DNA of 64,000 nt from Tyto alba (lineage: Eukaryota; Chordata; Aves; Strigiformes; Tytonidae): NCBI RefSeq assembly GCF_018691265.1, contig NW_024881313.1, forward strand, positions 38,371,518-38,435,517, read 5' to 3'. Below the pieces are notes generated by a model. The model saw only the letters and a list, made by a program, of their open reading frames with translations, was not told the DNA's origin and did no database searches. Made by a program: the position numbers and the translations under genes. Shown in pieces: positions 14,601 to 28,096 of the stretch; position 1 is the stretch's first letter; each line of letters begins with the position of its first letter.

Positions 14601-17600
14601 CTGAGGAGACTGGCTCAGGGAGATGTTTCTACATTACAATAGAGTAGAGTATGTAAAGTCTTCAGATGAATTCCAGCCAGGGGGTGTAACAGAAGGAAAA
14701 TTTAATTTTCTCCAGGGAAAGTAAAGGTTAATAATTTCAGTCAGTCAGAGTGCAAAAATCACAGTTTGTTGGCATATAATTAAACAGGAGAAAATTAGGA
14801 AAAATATGTATCAATTTGCCTGAGTTTTATTTAAGATACACATAAAACTGCCTCCTTGTCTCGAGCTGACGTTTCAGCTAGACTGTGCCCCTCAGAAGAT
14901 TCAAGAGTTAAAGATTTTACGGAAGTTCCTGGGGGAACAACTTGAAAATCTTATCTGGCCTCAATTCTTCCCATCTGACTTTAGGCACTGAACAAAGGTG
15001 TCTAAGTCAGAGCACAGACACTGACAGGGCTCCTTCTGTACTCAGTGGAGACAGGCACCTTCAAAACATCCTGGGATTTTAACTAGGCTGCCATAGCTCT
15101 CCAAGGTCACTGAACTCTTTTCTTTGACACAGATGTGGAAGATTCCCAGCTAAAATACTGAAGTTTGCATGTTTGCAGTAGATTAAGTAATATAGTTTGC
15201 AGGAGTTCTGAAAGGTCCTGCATGCATCAACACATATTTAAAATTTAACACACACACACACACACACACACCCAAACATACCAAAAAACTATTACAAAAG
15301 TTATCACAAAGTGCTTTACTCTAACAGTTCCTTTCTCCAACAAAGAAAAGACTGGCCATGTATTCACAGTAAACACTGTTTGTACCGGGACACACATAAG
15401 CAGGTACAGATGTTAAGAATTACTTAATGAAAAACTAACAGTATCTTTAACTCAAACTGAGGTAACACCATTACATAGAAAGAGCAACCCAGCACCCAGC
15501 TTAGATGGCACCGTTCAGGGTCTCAACTCACCTTGCTTTGGAGAACAAGAATTTGCTGGGCTCGTCCACGCCAGCTGCCAGAATTGGTCAAGAGACTTTG
15601 AATATTCACATCTTCACCAACTTCATTTGCTAAAAGCTATGAAAAAGGGATTAACATCAACAATAAGGGTAAGTTTAAATACGTGTGTTGGGGAGAGGGG
15701 AGGAAAAGCTGCTCTCTCCAGCAGTAAACGCAAAACACTGTACCTATACACAGTGGCTTTTATCTGATGTTCTGTATCCCATGTGATGTAAGCTCCTTCA
15801 GATCATTATTACAACACAAATTGTTCATGAATAGGTGAAGTTTGGCTAAAACGAATGGTTTTACTTGTTGAGGTAGGTAATTCAGTATTTTGCTATGTTT
15901 GAGTATTATTCTTTGCTTTTTAAAAAATGTGAATCTGTGTTTTGCTGCCTACGGAGAGTGTCAAATTGTACTATCTAGCTGTATAGCTGGGTGTCAAACT
16001 GTGCTACTTTTGTAAAAAGAGCATTTCAAATTCATCACCAAGGTTTACTAAGCATTACTAACAGTTTTCACTATATACAATTACTTTTGTTATAATGAAT
16101 ACTTAACTGGAACTAAACAGGAATAGAGATATTGTCTTAATACACAACCTTGCAATCAGGAATTGAGCCAATCTCTCTTGCATAATTCCAAGACAGCCAC
16201 ATTAATGAGGGCTAAAGTTAGTATGAAAAGCATTTAAATTATTTATAAAAAGGTCAGCAGAGTTCTATTTTTAGGACCATATTCTCTACTCTGATCTGCA
16301 TTGCAGGTCTCTTACGCAAAGTAATGAAACCAAAGGAAACAGAGCACATAGTAACGCATTAAAATCCATCATGAATCAAAGAAGAAAAGGTTACTCTGGA
16401 TGTCACTCCAACAAATTGTTTAAATATGTGCTTTAGTTCAAGAGTGGTCTTTAATCCCATTGACTTCCATGGGACTGAAGCCTACATTAAAAGTAAACAC
16501 ATAATTAAATGTTTTGGAAGGGAGGAATGGGCCGGAATGTACGCCTCAGATCAATCACAAACCTATTTTGCTGAACTGGGACTTTCAAACCTTAAAGGAT
16601 CTGTACCCGTCAAACCAACAGAAATAGTGGATACACTCATCCAGCTGTGTTGGCAAAGCATGTGCACATCTTCCCAGAGCGACCACTACACCCGTGTCTT
16701 TTCTTACCTCCTTACAGGTCACTGGAATACTTCGTGGAGGCTAATCAAAGCTCAAAAGAAAAGCAGCCTCCTGATTTCACAAGAATATACTTCTTGCACA
16801 GGATCCCAGCCACTGACTGCGTCCTGCAACACTACCTTTTGGGTCATCTTCAGTTCCTGTTTTGCAGATTGGAGTTGGTTACGATACTCCATCACTTTAA
16901 AGTTGGCCGTGGTTAATTTTTCTTGCAATGCTTTCACCTTTGGACTTTCATCCTTTGAAGAGAAGAATGTATTTGGTAAGAATGGAATCCTCAGGGAAAA
17001 ACTGAAGTGATTAAGATCCACAGATCCATCAGGATCACAGGATCTTTTTTTATGCAGAACCATGCAAATGCCTTCCCTAATTTTTGGGGCCATAGAGAAA
17101 GTACAAACAGAGCAATCTGGTCACAAAACTAGTGACAGGGATACATCCTTGTCATAACGAAAGGGCTGCACAATAGGAGAGAACTATCAGCTTCTGATTT
17201 CCCCCTCTTCAATTACAATTCGTACCAAGTTTCCTTCTATCATCTTCAGAGTTGATTGCTTGATTCCTGCATCACCACCACCAAGAGAATGTATTTTTTC
17301 TACAGCTGTCTGTAGCTGGAAAACAAATCACTGTTATTATAGAATGAATACAGTGAAGAGCATACCTCCATGTATTATTAATTAGCAAAAAAGTACAAAA
17401 GCAGTTTCAATGATCCTGGATGTTTATTTACTCTAGGAAAAATGTACTTAATTTTCTCTTGTTTTTTAAACACAATCAATAGGAAAGCATAATTTTTTTT
17501 TTCCTGAAATGCTTCCCAAAGAATCATGTGTTATTTTACTGTGAAATAACCTCAGTGAAAATGCCTCTGGACTTGCTGAGATGGGATCAGTTATCAAGCA

Positions 17601-20600
17601 TGGAGACTTCTTGGGGATTTTATCACCATAGGTTCATAAAATAAGTGTTTGTATGCAAATCCATTATAGTACAGATCAGGATGTTGACTCTAGATTCTGG
17701 ATGCCACTTTTGAAGAAAATCACAGAATATTTCATAAAAAGCACATAGTTCTACGCACCAGAGGAACTGAAAAGGAGAAATTACTACCTAATGACCTACA
17801 GTGGAGAATTAGTAAGACTTTTTCTTTAGCTGGTAGCTCTAAGGTAGCATTTCTCAACCCATGAAGAATGTCTCCTATTGCTTGCCACAGCAAAGGAAGG
17901 CAGAGATACTCCTGCTCTGAATTGTGTCCTATGTTGAGGTTGCAAAGACTTCTCACTGGATGGGAGTGGAGTGAATTTGGAGCCAGAAAGGCCAGGAAGT
18001 GTTGCTTTAAAGGGCTGAGAGTTTATTCTTTGAGTTGGGTGGAAAATCTTGATTATTTGCTTGAACAAAAGAAGGCTCTAAGGAATAGCTTCTTCATGAA
18101 AGAGACATCTGGGGAAACAGAGGGCAACTGAGAGACAGCTCTAATATTACCCCTTCTTTGCAAGTAAGTCAATGGTTAGGCCACCCCTTCCATCCAGTTC
18201 ATAAACTCTTCTAGTCAATGGACTGAGAATGAGAAATTTCAGCTGGTGTTGGCAGCTGCTAGGTCAAATTCTAAGGAAATTTTCTGCAAACATTCATTTG
18301 CAGTCTTTGTTTATACGTACCACCCTTTGCTAAGTGATTGCTCAATGGCCACACCTTCCATTTTGTTTTCTGGGAACACAGTCACAATAAACCACTTATG
18401 ATTTACATATTTTTCAGTTTTCATACAAGCAAAGAGATAACAATTCTGCAAAATAAGTGTTTTGCACTGGTGAAAGTACATATTGTGATGCATTTGCAAG
18501 GCACCATCACCACAATTAATTCTGCAGAGTTTAAGGCATCTAAAGGTAGGCATATGGGGTGAGACTCAACTCACAAATTAACATGTTCTTTGTTTTCAGT
18601 GTGTGTGTCTCTATAAAGAATGGCATCTCATCAGTGCAATCAGGAGGGTAGAGTCTTCAGCTCACTCTACAGTAGACACCTACGTTACATCAAGCCGTAG
18701 GACTGGCTGGGGACTTGCTTTTGTTGCCCACCCACAGCTGTCTAGTCCCTTTTGAGGCATCCGAGGGTACCCAGCAGGCCTTCAGCTCTGCACCAGCACT
18801 GCTAGCCCTGTCATGTCCAACAGCCCTGCAGGGATGTTGGAGAGAGGTCAAGTGACATCTCAGACTTTACTTCCACGCTTACGTACGGTCAATTGAATTG
18901 CCCTTCAGTTGTCTTGGTTCTTTCTAAAACCAACAGAAAAAGATGAGTGTGTCTAAGAAGTGATCCAGCTTAGCTTAAGAGTTACTAAAGAGACGCGAAT
19001 CACTGCAGGTTCCTGTCTGTGACAGCTCTTCTCTTTCATCACTCAACAGTTTTCATGGATCCTTCCCATTATCAAACACTGCTTTAATTTTACCCATCTT
19101 TTGCATCTTCATATAGTTCTACTGAACAAGTACAAGCCACAAACTCAGCCAGTGACCATTAGTTTAGAGAAGAGCCACCCCCAATGAGGTTGTGAGAAAA
19201 TACAGACCGTTGACTAGGGCATGGTTTCAGTGGGGTTCACACTGTGGTTCATCTTTACCTCAGATGAGACAGGTTGCTGTGTTTGGTTTTGATTTTGATG
19301 GTTCTGGTGTCTAAGGACAGATCAGTTCATATCTGAAGTGTCCATCTCTGCTCTGACCAGCAATTATTGATTCTTGAAAATTTCTTTTCGCTTTGAGTTT
19401 GATTTCCTTTCCTGAAATGTCTGTGGTCCTTTCTTTTGGGTCAATATCTGACAATATTTTAAGTTTCTGTTTGAATAGTGGTCCTTATGCCTCTGCAATA
19501 GGGGGTTGCAAACAAGCTGATTTTTCTTGAAATTATTCACAGCCTGCTTCTCTCCTTGTGTGATTTTGTATGTCTCCAGCTACACCTGGTATTTCTTAGA
19601 CAGCCTGCCAACTGTTTGATAAGACCCCTTTGACCAGAATGCCCTGGATTTATGCAGGAGTTCTCAAAAATTTAGCCTACCATTTCTTATCTTCCAGGTA
19701 ACTAGGGTATAATTCAGATAGATGCACGATTCATGATAATAAGTGATTGTGAAAGATAGAGTCAAAACGCATTTGTCAGCATGATAAACATTACTGAAAC
19801 ATTTAAATGATGTCTTCTAAGGAAGCAAAGTACGGAAAAAAGCATTAAAAATTATCCAAAATTTTACCACTGTTGTGTAAGGAAGAGCAGTAGTAGCTGA
19901 TGAACAAAGTAAACATTGACATCAGGGCATCTAATTTTCATTTCAGCAGCCACCTGAGTAAAATTATTCCTGTGAAAGGTTAGCACATATGAAAAATTCA
20001 TACTAAACCAGAAAAATTAATTTGCCTGAGTGAGTATTTGCTATCTTATGTGATATAGTTTGTTACTGTCTCAACTCTGAAAGTACTTATGCCAGAAACC
20101 AGCTTTCATTATGCGGATGAATAAAGCTAAGAAGAATAGAGTACTAATTCATGACTGGTATTAACAATGTGGGAATATAAGACATAATGGTCTTCACAAA
20201 AAAATAAATAAATTCAGAAAAATACCATTGTCATACTGCTAGAAAAGCCTCTGTGCTTCAAATATAACCGAAGATTCCTATTTGGTATTTTATAAGTCTT
20301 TGTCTCCTTATAACTTATGGATATCCTTTCCTAGCTCCTCCTTTCTGCAAAGGTGAAAACAGCTGAGGGCACACACCCCTCTCTCCTGTCACGGACAGAA
20401 ATTACAAGAACTCAAAGCAAGCACGGATGTAAGAGCAAATTCAAAATGGAAACACAAATCAAACCCAGCTCCTCTATCCCAATGGCTGCATTTCTATGTT
20501 TAGCATGCAAAAAGAGAACAAGAAAAATGCCTCACTTCTCTCTCCAGCTCTTTGACTCTGTTATTCAGTTGCTTCACTTTGGCTTTTTCTCTCTCAGTCT

Positions 20601-23600
20601 CGGCAGTTATCTCACGATTCTTTTTGGCCAATTCAACTATTTTAGTAGCTGCAACATCTCCAGCTAAACCAGATGCCCCTGAAAAGTGTACATAAAAGCA
20701 AAGGACATATCTTACAGGCAAGACTCAGAATAGATGATGCTTTTGTTCTCTGTCCAGTGCACAATGTACTTTTACTGTCTAATCCATTTCTCTCAGAGCT
20801 GTGCCAGGCACTTAAATGAACAAGTGAGGGAAAAGAGGCGTCAGTGATTCCAGCTGGATTGCTTGGTCCTTGGAGTCAGCATCACATGGTGGCTAGCAAA
20901 GCTACATTTCACAGTTTAGCAACACTCACGTGTCAGAAGGCCACAGCAGTGGTCATAGCAACTTCACTACATAGAAAAGGGAGAGGTGTTTTATGCTCAC
21001 CTCTGTGAAGGACAGTTATGAACATGTTTTTGTGGCATATTACAGAAAAAGACAATATTCTATTCTGTGCTGGTTGTTTACTACTGGAGGAGCTGCTGAA
21101 ACAGAGGTGTGAACTTTTCTAGACATCTGTCCTAAAAGGTCAAGCACACCGTTAGAGTTGGGTTCTGGACAATGCCCAGGAAATTTCATTGTGCCTATTT
21201 ATATGTCCCTTAAGATTATACATGGAGCCTTACCGTATTACTCTTTTATTTGCTCTTTTAAACAGATACTTCATTCACCTCCTCATCAGAGGGGGTTTGA
21301 TTAATATCACAAATAACGTAATCCCCAGGACTGGCTTGTGTGTCACTTGGCTTTTGTTAACACCACATAGGTGAAGAAAAGTTCTCGCACCAAGTGCAAA
21401 ATCAGTATGATTGCATACAATGTCCACAGAAACCTCTAGCTCAGCAATGAATACAAGCCTGCACTAACAAATCCTTGGTGGGACATACGAAGATGGAACT
21501 CGGCTGCTGTCATTCTTAACCCTTTCATCCTCCTTTGGTGCTCTGAAGCAATGACTTTTCTACCAACATCCATGAAGATTATATTCAAGAACCAGGGTGA
21601 GATGCAAAGATGACAGATCACTCTTAAGTGAATTCTGAGTCCCATAAAGCTCATAGAAACATTAAAGGGGCTATGCAGAATATAGCTGAGAACAGAATAT
21701 GACCCTATATCATTATTTAAAAACCTTGTAGAGGACATAAATTTATTATTTTTAAAAGCATTTCCACTGTTCTTACTCCTTGATCCGATTTGTGTTTCCT
21801 CTCATCTAGAAGCTACTTTTTCCTTAGTTGTCATGATAAATAATGGCTTCTAAGGATCACAGTCAGTACTAACCTAACCAAAAGCCAGGCTAACACTTTC
21901 ATGTGATGGTCTTCAAATGCATTGTACACATTTAATCAAAGCTTTTAATTCCCACGCAACGTGGGTGAGTCTCTTGCCACAATCTAGATAGGGAAGACAG
22001 AGGCTTGGGGCAAACTGCCACAAGCTGGCATATGGAGTCAGCCATAGAAGCTGCAACAGCACATCTGGCTCCTGGTTGTGACGCAGTAATAGCTTATCAT
22101 CTCTCCTACCAACAAGCTACAGATAGTTTTTAAGAATTAAGGTGTAATTTAAGTGTTATTTAGTTCTGCTTATTACCTGTTTCCCTGTTCTCTACTAGCC
22201 TGGTCACCACTGCTGTCCTGAACAACAGTGGCACCCAGTGGAGGAGGCGCAGTCTGCACGGTTCAGTTTTCAAAGGACGCCCAAGCCACTTTAGAAGCTG
22301 GACTTTGCATTCAGCCAGCATCCTGCATGTGCCCTATTCAGGCAAATAAAAGGAGCCCGAATAAGGAATTTAACACTACATAGAAGAGGAAGCTGCAACT
22401 CTGCTCTTTGACATTAACAGAAAGTTTTCCAAAATATGATTTCTATGAATTATCATTTTTTTGGGTCACTAATAGCAAGCTTGCAGAAGAGCTGTGAGGA
22501 ACAGAGATCACTGGGTACCCCACAAGAGCACTATACTTCTTTTAAGGGACATATTATTACCAGTAACAATATTTTACACCTTAGGTCTGACCTGTCTGAC
22601 TACCAGAAGTCATTCGGACCTTTCAGTAGCTCTCTAAGACAGGGAGTAGTAGTTAGTATTCGTATTTTGCTGCTTGTGAAAATGAAGGAGAGGGTAAGAC
22701 ACGGATCTTTAAGCATACATGCCATTCCACATGTGAGTGCTATCATGTCAAACCACTGTGAAGGATGTCCCTCTGCAAATAAAGCAATGAGACTCCTTAC
22801 AGGGGAGAGACATCGAGGTGTAGTGTTCTCTGAAATGCAAAACAGCGTCAACTTAGACCCTTGCAAGTTTAGGTAGCACCTCTAAGTGTTGACTAAATCT
22901 ATACCCAGGTGTCTAAGTATTTTCAAAGTTCAGAGCCAAGTGGTTTCAGTGTTACTGCAGATACTGCAAGCTCAGCAGAGAACAAGTCTCTCTCAGTTGA
23001 GAGCAGAATTTTGATTCTTCCTAGCAGAAGCTTATTACAGGAGTGGAAAAGGAAGCAACCACAGTATGACCAAAATACTCCTTTTTAGCATGAAGCAGGT
23101 AAAGAGATATCACATGAATATTTCACTCCCAGGAGCTCACAATGAATCTGTTATCCCACCTCTACTGTCATCAGCATCAAGCACACATTGGAACCAACAG
23201 TGAGAATACAAAGTTACTGTGTTTACCTGACAAAGCCAATCTGTCCTCCTGTATTTTTTTCTGGAGTTGCTTTATTTCAAAATCTTTCTCTGTTACCAGT
23301 TTGTATAGTCTGCAGTTCTCATCTCGGACCTCTCGAAGCTGATCCTGGAGCTGCTCGTTCTCAACCTCAAGCAACCTGGGAAAAAATAAGCCATAATGGC
23401 AAATGTCACTGCAAGGTGCTTCAAATAGACGCTTCCAGAAATAAAATAATGAAATGACTGTATGCTAGATGAGCTGGGCTTACCAGGAGTGAGTTTACTG
23501 AAGTAGAATATCCTAAACCTCAGGTCAGAACACAAGCTGATGAGCTGATCTATTCAGCTAACTTATTACTTAAAAAAATCTGCACTTCCTTGTGTTGTCT

Positions 23601-26600
23601 GAGGCAAAACATCACAGAGCAGGTATCTTTGCAGTGCTCTCGAGGTTACTGAATAGTGTCATCTCACTCAGTCTTACTTATCTGGCTCTCCAGAGGGAAC
23701 CAGGTTGGCTCACCATTCAGCATCTGTGACATTCAGGCTTTACTTTCTATACTTACTGAAGCTAAAGGAAGCCAACAGAGCGTCAGCTACAAAAGCTGCT
23801 ACTGAAGTTCTTTCTCTAAAATGAATGCTTCATAGCAATTCACAAAAGACCAATTTCCTGTGTCCTCATCTGATTTTCTTGGAACCCCACCAGGATGGAC
23901 TGCCATCAGTTTGTATTGTTAATGTTGCTTTTTGGAACTCATTTAGAAACAAAGAATATTAAAAAAGCTCTCCGAACGCAAGGAAATAGCCTTGCTTCTC
24001 CTATTCTTCAGTACATTTAGTAACATTTATGGGTTTCATCTCTCTAAGACATTCAGAGAATTAATAACTTTAATCTCTTTGCTGTCCTTGAATGGTTCCT
24101 CCAAGTGTGAAAACTAGAAGCTAAGGCCTCAGGGGCTCAATTCAATTGTGGGCACTCAGGCATCTTGAGATGCCCCAGGATTATCTGAGCTCCCTACGTG
24201 AGGCCAGCAGCCACAGCGCAGCGTTCTTGGGAAAACTTCTGGGGCCCGGTGAGAGAATCCGGAGCATCTCAGAGAGCACCTGCCACATGTGCGTGGACAT
24301 CTGAGCCAACCCCAAGAATACATTCTCCAACTTCAGGCATAACTTTTAGCCAGATTCCTCCAGACAGCAGCTGCCTACAGACCAGCTGCTACCGTAGGGC
24401 GATGCGAATCGCTCTCTAACTGCCACTAAGTGCGCTGATGAGGGGACTCAATTCAGTTACCCATGCATAGGTGCCATCTGGGGCTCCCCACCCGCCCCCC
24501 AGGTGCTGCTGCTGAAGGGTGCAGGTCTCCTGTGTTCTATCATTCCCATGTGGAAGTTCTCAATACCCTAAGGCATCTCAGATATCGTTAGACAGCTAAG
24601 CCAGACAGATGAATTGACCCCTAGATTCTTATTATCTACAGTGTGACCTTGAATGTCTACATTTTGGTGACTTAATCTGGAACAGTGTCCCACCCCTTTG
24701 GCCTATAGAGTGATTGTTCCAGACTACAACAGAAGTAGGTAGCTTGGATGATCACAGAGATTTGAATAAAGCCCAGTTGTTACAGCATATACCTGTGGCT
24801 ATAGACATATCCACAGCCAGGCAAGTCAGCTATCTCAGTAGTCACCCAAATCTTTCCTATTTGAAAGCTTTAGCAAGCTTTTTGCTCCAACTGGACTTTG
24901 GAGCTTTTAAATGCACAGTCCATATGTACATGTCAGAATAAATAAACAACACGGTCAATTTATGATACAATTCACAATCCATAATTAAGAAATGCACTTC
25001 TGTTTCAAAGCTGCAAATCAAAGGGAGATCAAAGGCTGCTGATTACAAAGGAGAAGAAAGCAAGCAGCAATCTGAGCAGAGAAAAGGCAAAACTAAGTTA
25101 TTCCCACATGTACCACTCATAGAAGTGAGCAACAAAACTGTGCAGATCTAATTAGAGACACATGAACAAAAAGATTTTTATCAGTTAGGGAATTAACATG
25201 AAAAAAAGGTTCCAAGCTCTTAACACACCTGATCCAGCAATGTCTTCCTCAGAGCTGGCTTCCAAGTCTTGACAAAAAGCATTTACAGTAGGACGGACAG
25301 AAGTCCAGTCTGCACAGAGCTGGAGTCTCCTCTGAGAAACTTTTCCATCCCATCCCACCCCACCCCATCCCACCTCAGAGTGACTCTACATGTTACAAAG
25401 GAGGTAGCAGGTTCCACCCAAGAGGCTCAGCTATGGAAAGTCAGCCAAAAGAAACAGGCTGCAGAAAGGTAACCCTTTTCCCTCTAGTTCAAGAAAACAA
25501 AGCCAGGTGAAGTTTATGGGCAGGGCTTATGACTGAAATTTGGGCAAGTGTCTTTCCCAACTCTGTTACAGATTCTCCACCTAATGGGGAGAATCACTTA
25601 AATACACCAAAGCAGGGAGAATAAAGTTACAGAAGAAACAAAACAAAAAGACAGAAATGTCAGCTAAACACTCGCCTAAACAAAATTCGGGGGTAGGATG
25701 GGAAGAAGGAAAAATGAACTCCCAGGGCTCAGCGGAAGGGAGACTTTCTAAGAGAATGTTTTTCAAGCGCTGCTATAAACAACACTGACGTGCTGAAATC
25801 ACTGCCACTGCAGACCATATGGAGTCCTGTTATTCTGGAACAAGTTTCTAACATGTTGTCATGGGAATACTGCAAAGTACATCCTAGTGAATCCCTTGCA
25901 GAAGTAAATCCTGCCTGGATTTGATACACGCATAACCACTCTTTTGCAGAACACAGACGTACATAAGCAAAGAGCAATCCAGATAAATCTGCTACCTGCC
26001 ATGTCAAATGGCAACTTTTCACAGTCATTGCCACTGAAAATGGAGGTAATAGCTCTTGAATTACTCAGACCTGAACTACTGAACCGTAAATATCAGAGAA
26101 CTGCTGGGACTCTCCTGTACTCTGCACCTCAGAGTATGCACACTGCACCACGATGTGCTACAGGAGCGCCTAAGCCCCTCTCCTCCACCAGACATATCCA
26201 CATCTGAACTGTGGAAATCAGTCTCCCTCTCTGATGGAAAAAAAAAAAAAAAAAAAAAATCAGATCTCCATAGCAATCTATATAGTAATCAGATCAAAAT
26301 GTTGAAGGGAAGAGGACAGCTGGTAGAGGTCAGATCTGAAGCATAACTTGGTAAAACAGACAGCCATGGTGAGGGACCTCTGTGTGAAGAAGACAATGTG
26401 TGATGCAATGGTGACAGCATTTGGTTCTAGAAGGTCAGCTCCCTGTTCCCACACAGACTTCCTTTGCAGCATGAACACCATATTCTCAGAAGCCCCTGAA
26501 AGGTTCAGTGGTTCACTCCTGGATTCCCTGCATCTTCACAGAAGCTCTGCTGCAGCTTACACGCTCGGGCGTTTAAGGAAGCAATCTTCAGAGAGAAGCT

Positions 26601-28090
26601 GAGCAGGGAGCTCCCCAGAGTAACACAGAGGGAAGATCAGCATTTACAGCCTAATAAACCCTTGTTAGTGGCTTGATAAACTTTGGTAGAGGTGCCTTTC
26701 CCCACGACAGATTCTGGGAGGGGAAACTGTCTCAAAGGTATATACCTAACTGTGGTTTTCCACCCGTAATCTGCTGGTTTTGGCAGAGCTGCCAGCTTCT
26801 CCTTCCTGCCCCTGTATCACTGTACATAACCCCATTACAGTGCCAATAAAACAGTCTGTGGGGCAGAAGCTGTAAATTAGATCACTGAAATGACTTGAGA
26901 TAAAAGTACCCTTGACCCAGAAAGTGAATCCAGTTTCCAGCAAATGGCTGTATCGGCACAGTTGCAAGTAGGGAGCAGAAGTAGGAATTTCTTCAGCTGG
27001 CTTCACCACTAACACAGAGCAAATCCCTGAACAGCCAACACTGCAGACATCTCTAGGATGTGTCCAACTTCAGACCTGCACTAGTTTGTAAAAAAATATT
27101 AATTGGGTCAGAAAGAGACTGACACTATCAGAGGAGGAAGATGAATGATCTGATTTGGGGTTTCAAATCTCTGCTCCAGTAAAATAAATTATGCACTCAG
27201 TTCCAAAAACAAGATCAAGGGAGATTCACACCAGGATGTAATGGTAATCACCAGAATGGTAATCCTGATACTACCCCAAAGGATGAGGTAAGACCCAAAC
27301 ACCTTCCCCAGTAAGATTTAAAACCCTACCTTGTATAACCCTGTTGAGTATCTTAACCTGGAGGCAACTTTGTCTATGAGACCCTCCTATACAGCTGGCT
27401 GTCTTCTGATCTACTAAATCATGTTATATTGAAAAGATAGCCAGGGGAATACTTTTCTACACCTCAGGCCTTTGGCTTGCACCCATTAATTGCTTTGCCC
27501 TCATCTGTCTTTGGAAACTACTCATGTAGGGAACCTGTTTGTTTACAAGGCTTGGAAGGAACTAACCAACAGTTCAGCGGATGTTAATGATCGCGAATGA
27601 CTGGATTTTGTCAAATAGTACCTAGCTGCCCCTAGCATGTCACCCTTAATCCCTCTGTTCTTCCGCTCTTCATGTGAAACACTGATAATAAAAAGCACAT
27701 CACAATGCCCTGAGGATAAACATGTTAGGGACAGCGAGAGCCTTCTCAGGATAATGAAAGCCCAATATGTGAAGACAGGAAGTGCTCTGTCAACTTAATA
27801 TGAGTTTCATAGGATCATATGCAAAATATACTTCTGTGACTTCCCGAAGGAATGGTGCTGCTACACCTTTACCTTTTGCTGTCATCTTCATTTACAGGTT
27901 GTCCTGTTTCAAACAGGTTTAGATCATTCAGGATTCCAAAAGTCTCCTTGGCATTGCCATTATCATCCTTCTGACTGTTCTGCTTTTCCTTCTTCCTCTC
28001 CATTAGATATTGCAGCTGCTTTTGTTGTTGTTCTTGATAAGCCTTAAACTGGCATTTAAACTCCTCATTCACTTTTATGTCTGACTCCAT
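2469..28090 (-). CDS. CCDC13: CCDC13, coiled-coil domain containing 13 (13 coding exons; 3' end off window)
   Basis: Coding exons in transcript order: 28090-27873, 23375-23227, 20678-20536, 17315-17226, 16952-16836, 15636-15532, 13820-13656, 12196-12020, 10380-10174, 9013-8877, 6538-6455, 5636-5508 and 2623-2469. All have AG/GT borders and one continuous frame, 1,876 nt or about 625 residues. The order of recognisable blocks follows human CCDC13 (about 715 residues): [93 protein letters not shown]. Almost the whole protein is heptad-like coiled coil rich in E, K, Q and L, with no membrane segment. The mammalian protein is a centriolar satellite component needed for ciliogenesis and genome stability. 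About 90 C-terminal residues are missing and should lie at lower coordinates. Start: ATG at 28088-28090, six bases inside an exon whose acceptor lies just upstream, so the 5'UTR begins in a separate exon. Confidence 0.95.
4505..4926 (-). mobile_element. CR1 LINE fragment, 5'-truncated
   Basis: The plus strand reads the reverse complement of a CR1 3' end: ATCACAGAATCCTAGAATGG, then the GGGACCTTATAGATCACCCA block and the C-rich 3' coding/UTR part. It resembles the copy at 28721-29254. Inserted in a CCDC13 intron in the same sense as the gene. Confidence 0.9.
5508..5636 (-). CDS. CCDC13: CCDC13 coding exon 12
   Basis: 129 nt. [20 protein letters not shown], then [20 protein letters not shown] and QKR, aligning with human [23 protein letters not shown]. 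It is open in the minus strand only in this frame. Confidence 0.92.
6455..6538 (-). CDS. CCDC13: CCDC13 coding exon 11
   Basis: 84 nt. It encodes [20 protein letters not shown] and SNNITPG, matching human [16 protein letters not shown]. Phase 2 on both sides joins exons 10 and 12. Confidence 0.9.
8877..9013 (-). CDS. CCDC13: CCDC13 coding exon 10 (fast-evolving linker)
   Basis: 137 nt. In the frame set by exon 9 it reads [20 protein letters not shown], then [20 protein letters not shown] and RVGSAR. This parallels human EDPGLTKSPASAGDHVGRLG. It is a G/S/P-rich, non-coiled spacer. A longer 144-residue open frame on the same strand (9057-8623) is in another frame and is not used. Confidence 0.88.
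10174..10380 (-). CDS. CCDC13: CCDC13 coding exon 9
   Basis: 207 nt, 69 codons. [20 protein letters not shown] through [20 protein letters not shown]. Acceptor CTCAG, donor CTTCAG|GTAGAC. Strong coiled coil. Confidence 0.94.
12020..12196 (-). CDS. CCDC13: CCDC13 coding exon 8
   Basis: 177 nt, 59 codons. [20 protein letters not shown], then [16 protein letters not shown] and [15 protein letters not shown]. The donor is CTG|GTACAG; the open frame continues into the intron without homology. Confidence 0.93.
13656..13820 (-). CDS. CCDC13: CCDC13 coding exon 7
   Basis: 165 nt, 55 codons. It starts [12 protein letters not shown] and contains [20 protein letters not shown], nearly identical to human. 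Acceptor CCCCTAG, donor GAG|GTAAAA. Confidence 0.94.
15249..15271. repeat. (CA)n microsatellite
   Basis: About 11 perfect CA units within a CCDC13 intron. Confidence 0.95.
15532..15636 (-). CDS. CCDC13: CCDC13 coding exon 6
   Basis: 105 nt, 35 codons. It holds [13 protein letters not shown] and [16 protein letters not shown], among the most conserved parts of the family. Donor AAG|GTGAGT. Confidence 0.93.
16836..16952 (-). CDS. CCDC13: CCDC13 coding exon 5
   Basis: 117 nt, 39 codons, phase 0. [20 protein letters not shown], then a [13 protein letters not shown] heptad segment that aligns with human RNQIQSVKQELRMAQK. Confidence 0.93.
17226..17315 (-). CDS. CCDC13: CCDC13 coding exon 4
   Basis: 90 nt, 30 codons, phase 0 at both ends: [20 protein letters not shown] and ten more residues. 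Too short to stand out as an open frame. It was found by its splice sites (TTTCCAG and TTG|GTACGA) and by filling the phase between its neighbours. Confidence 0.85.
20536..20678 (-). CDS. CCDC13: CCDC13 coding exon 3
   Basis: 143 nt. It encodes [20 protein letters not shown] and a second charged coiled-coil stretch ending LEREVE-like at GAA|GTGAGG. The phase joins the exons on both sides. Confidence 0.93.
23227..23375 (-). CDS. CCDC13: CCDC13 coding exon 2
   Basis: 149 nt. It encodes [20 protein letters not shown] followed by [18 protein letters not shown], a coiled coil closely matching human. Acceptor CCCAG, donor TCAG|GTAAAC. Confidence 0.93.
25348..25377. repeat. CCCAT/CCCAC pentanucleotide simple repeat
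   Basis: Short imperfect run of CCCATC/CCCCAC units in a CCDC13 intron. Confidence 0.8.
26238..26259. repeat. poly(A) run
   Basis: A22 homopolymer in the large second CCDC13 intron. No recognisable retroelement body precedes it. Confidence 0.9.
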
Positions 28091-28096
28091 TGTTTA
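27873..28096 (-). CDS. CCDC13: CCDC13 first coding exon (start codon)
   Basis: Six 5'UTR bases and residues 1-72, beginning [20 protein letters not shown]. The acceptor CTTTTAG is at 28097-28103 and the donor AAAAG|GTAAAG is at 27872/27871. The Q/K-rich run resembles the N-terminus of the human protein. Confidence 0.9.

Larger units (their letters stand above)
2624..27872. other. CCDC13 introns between listed exons
   Basis: Apart from the exons listed separately, these introns hold one CR1 fragment (4505-4926), a CA microsatellite (15249-15271), a CCCAT/CCCAC-type simple repeat (25348-25377) and an A22 run (26238-26259). The longest intron (23376-27872) shows no further exon in the minus strand that would fit the phase, and no sense-strand gene was seen. 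Confidence 0.5.

Noticed and set aside
16426..17010. 194-residue plus-strand open frame
   Set aside because: Antisense to a CCDC13 exon (16952-16836). No resemblance to any family and no promoter or splice support.
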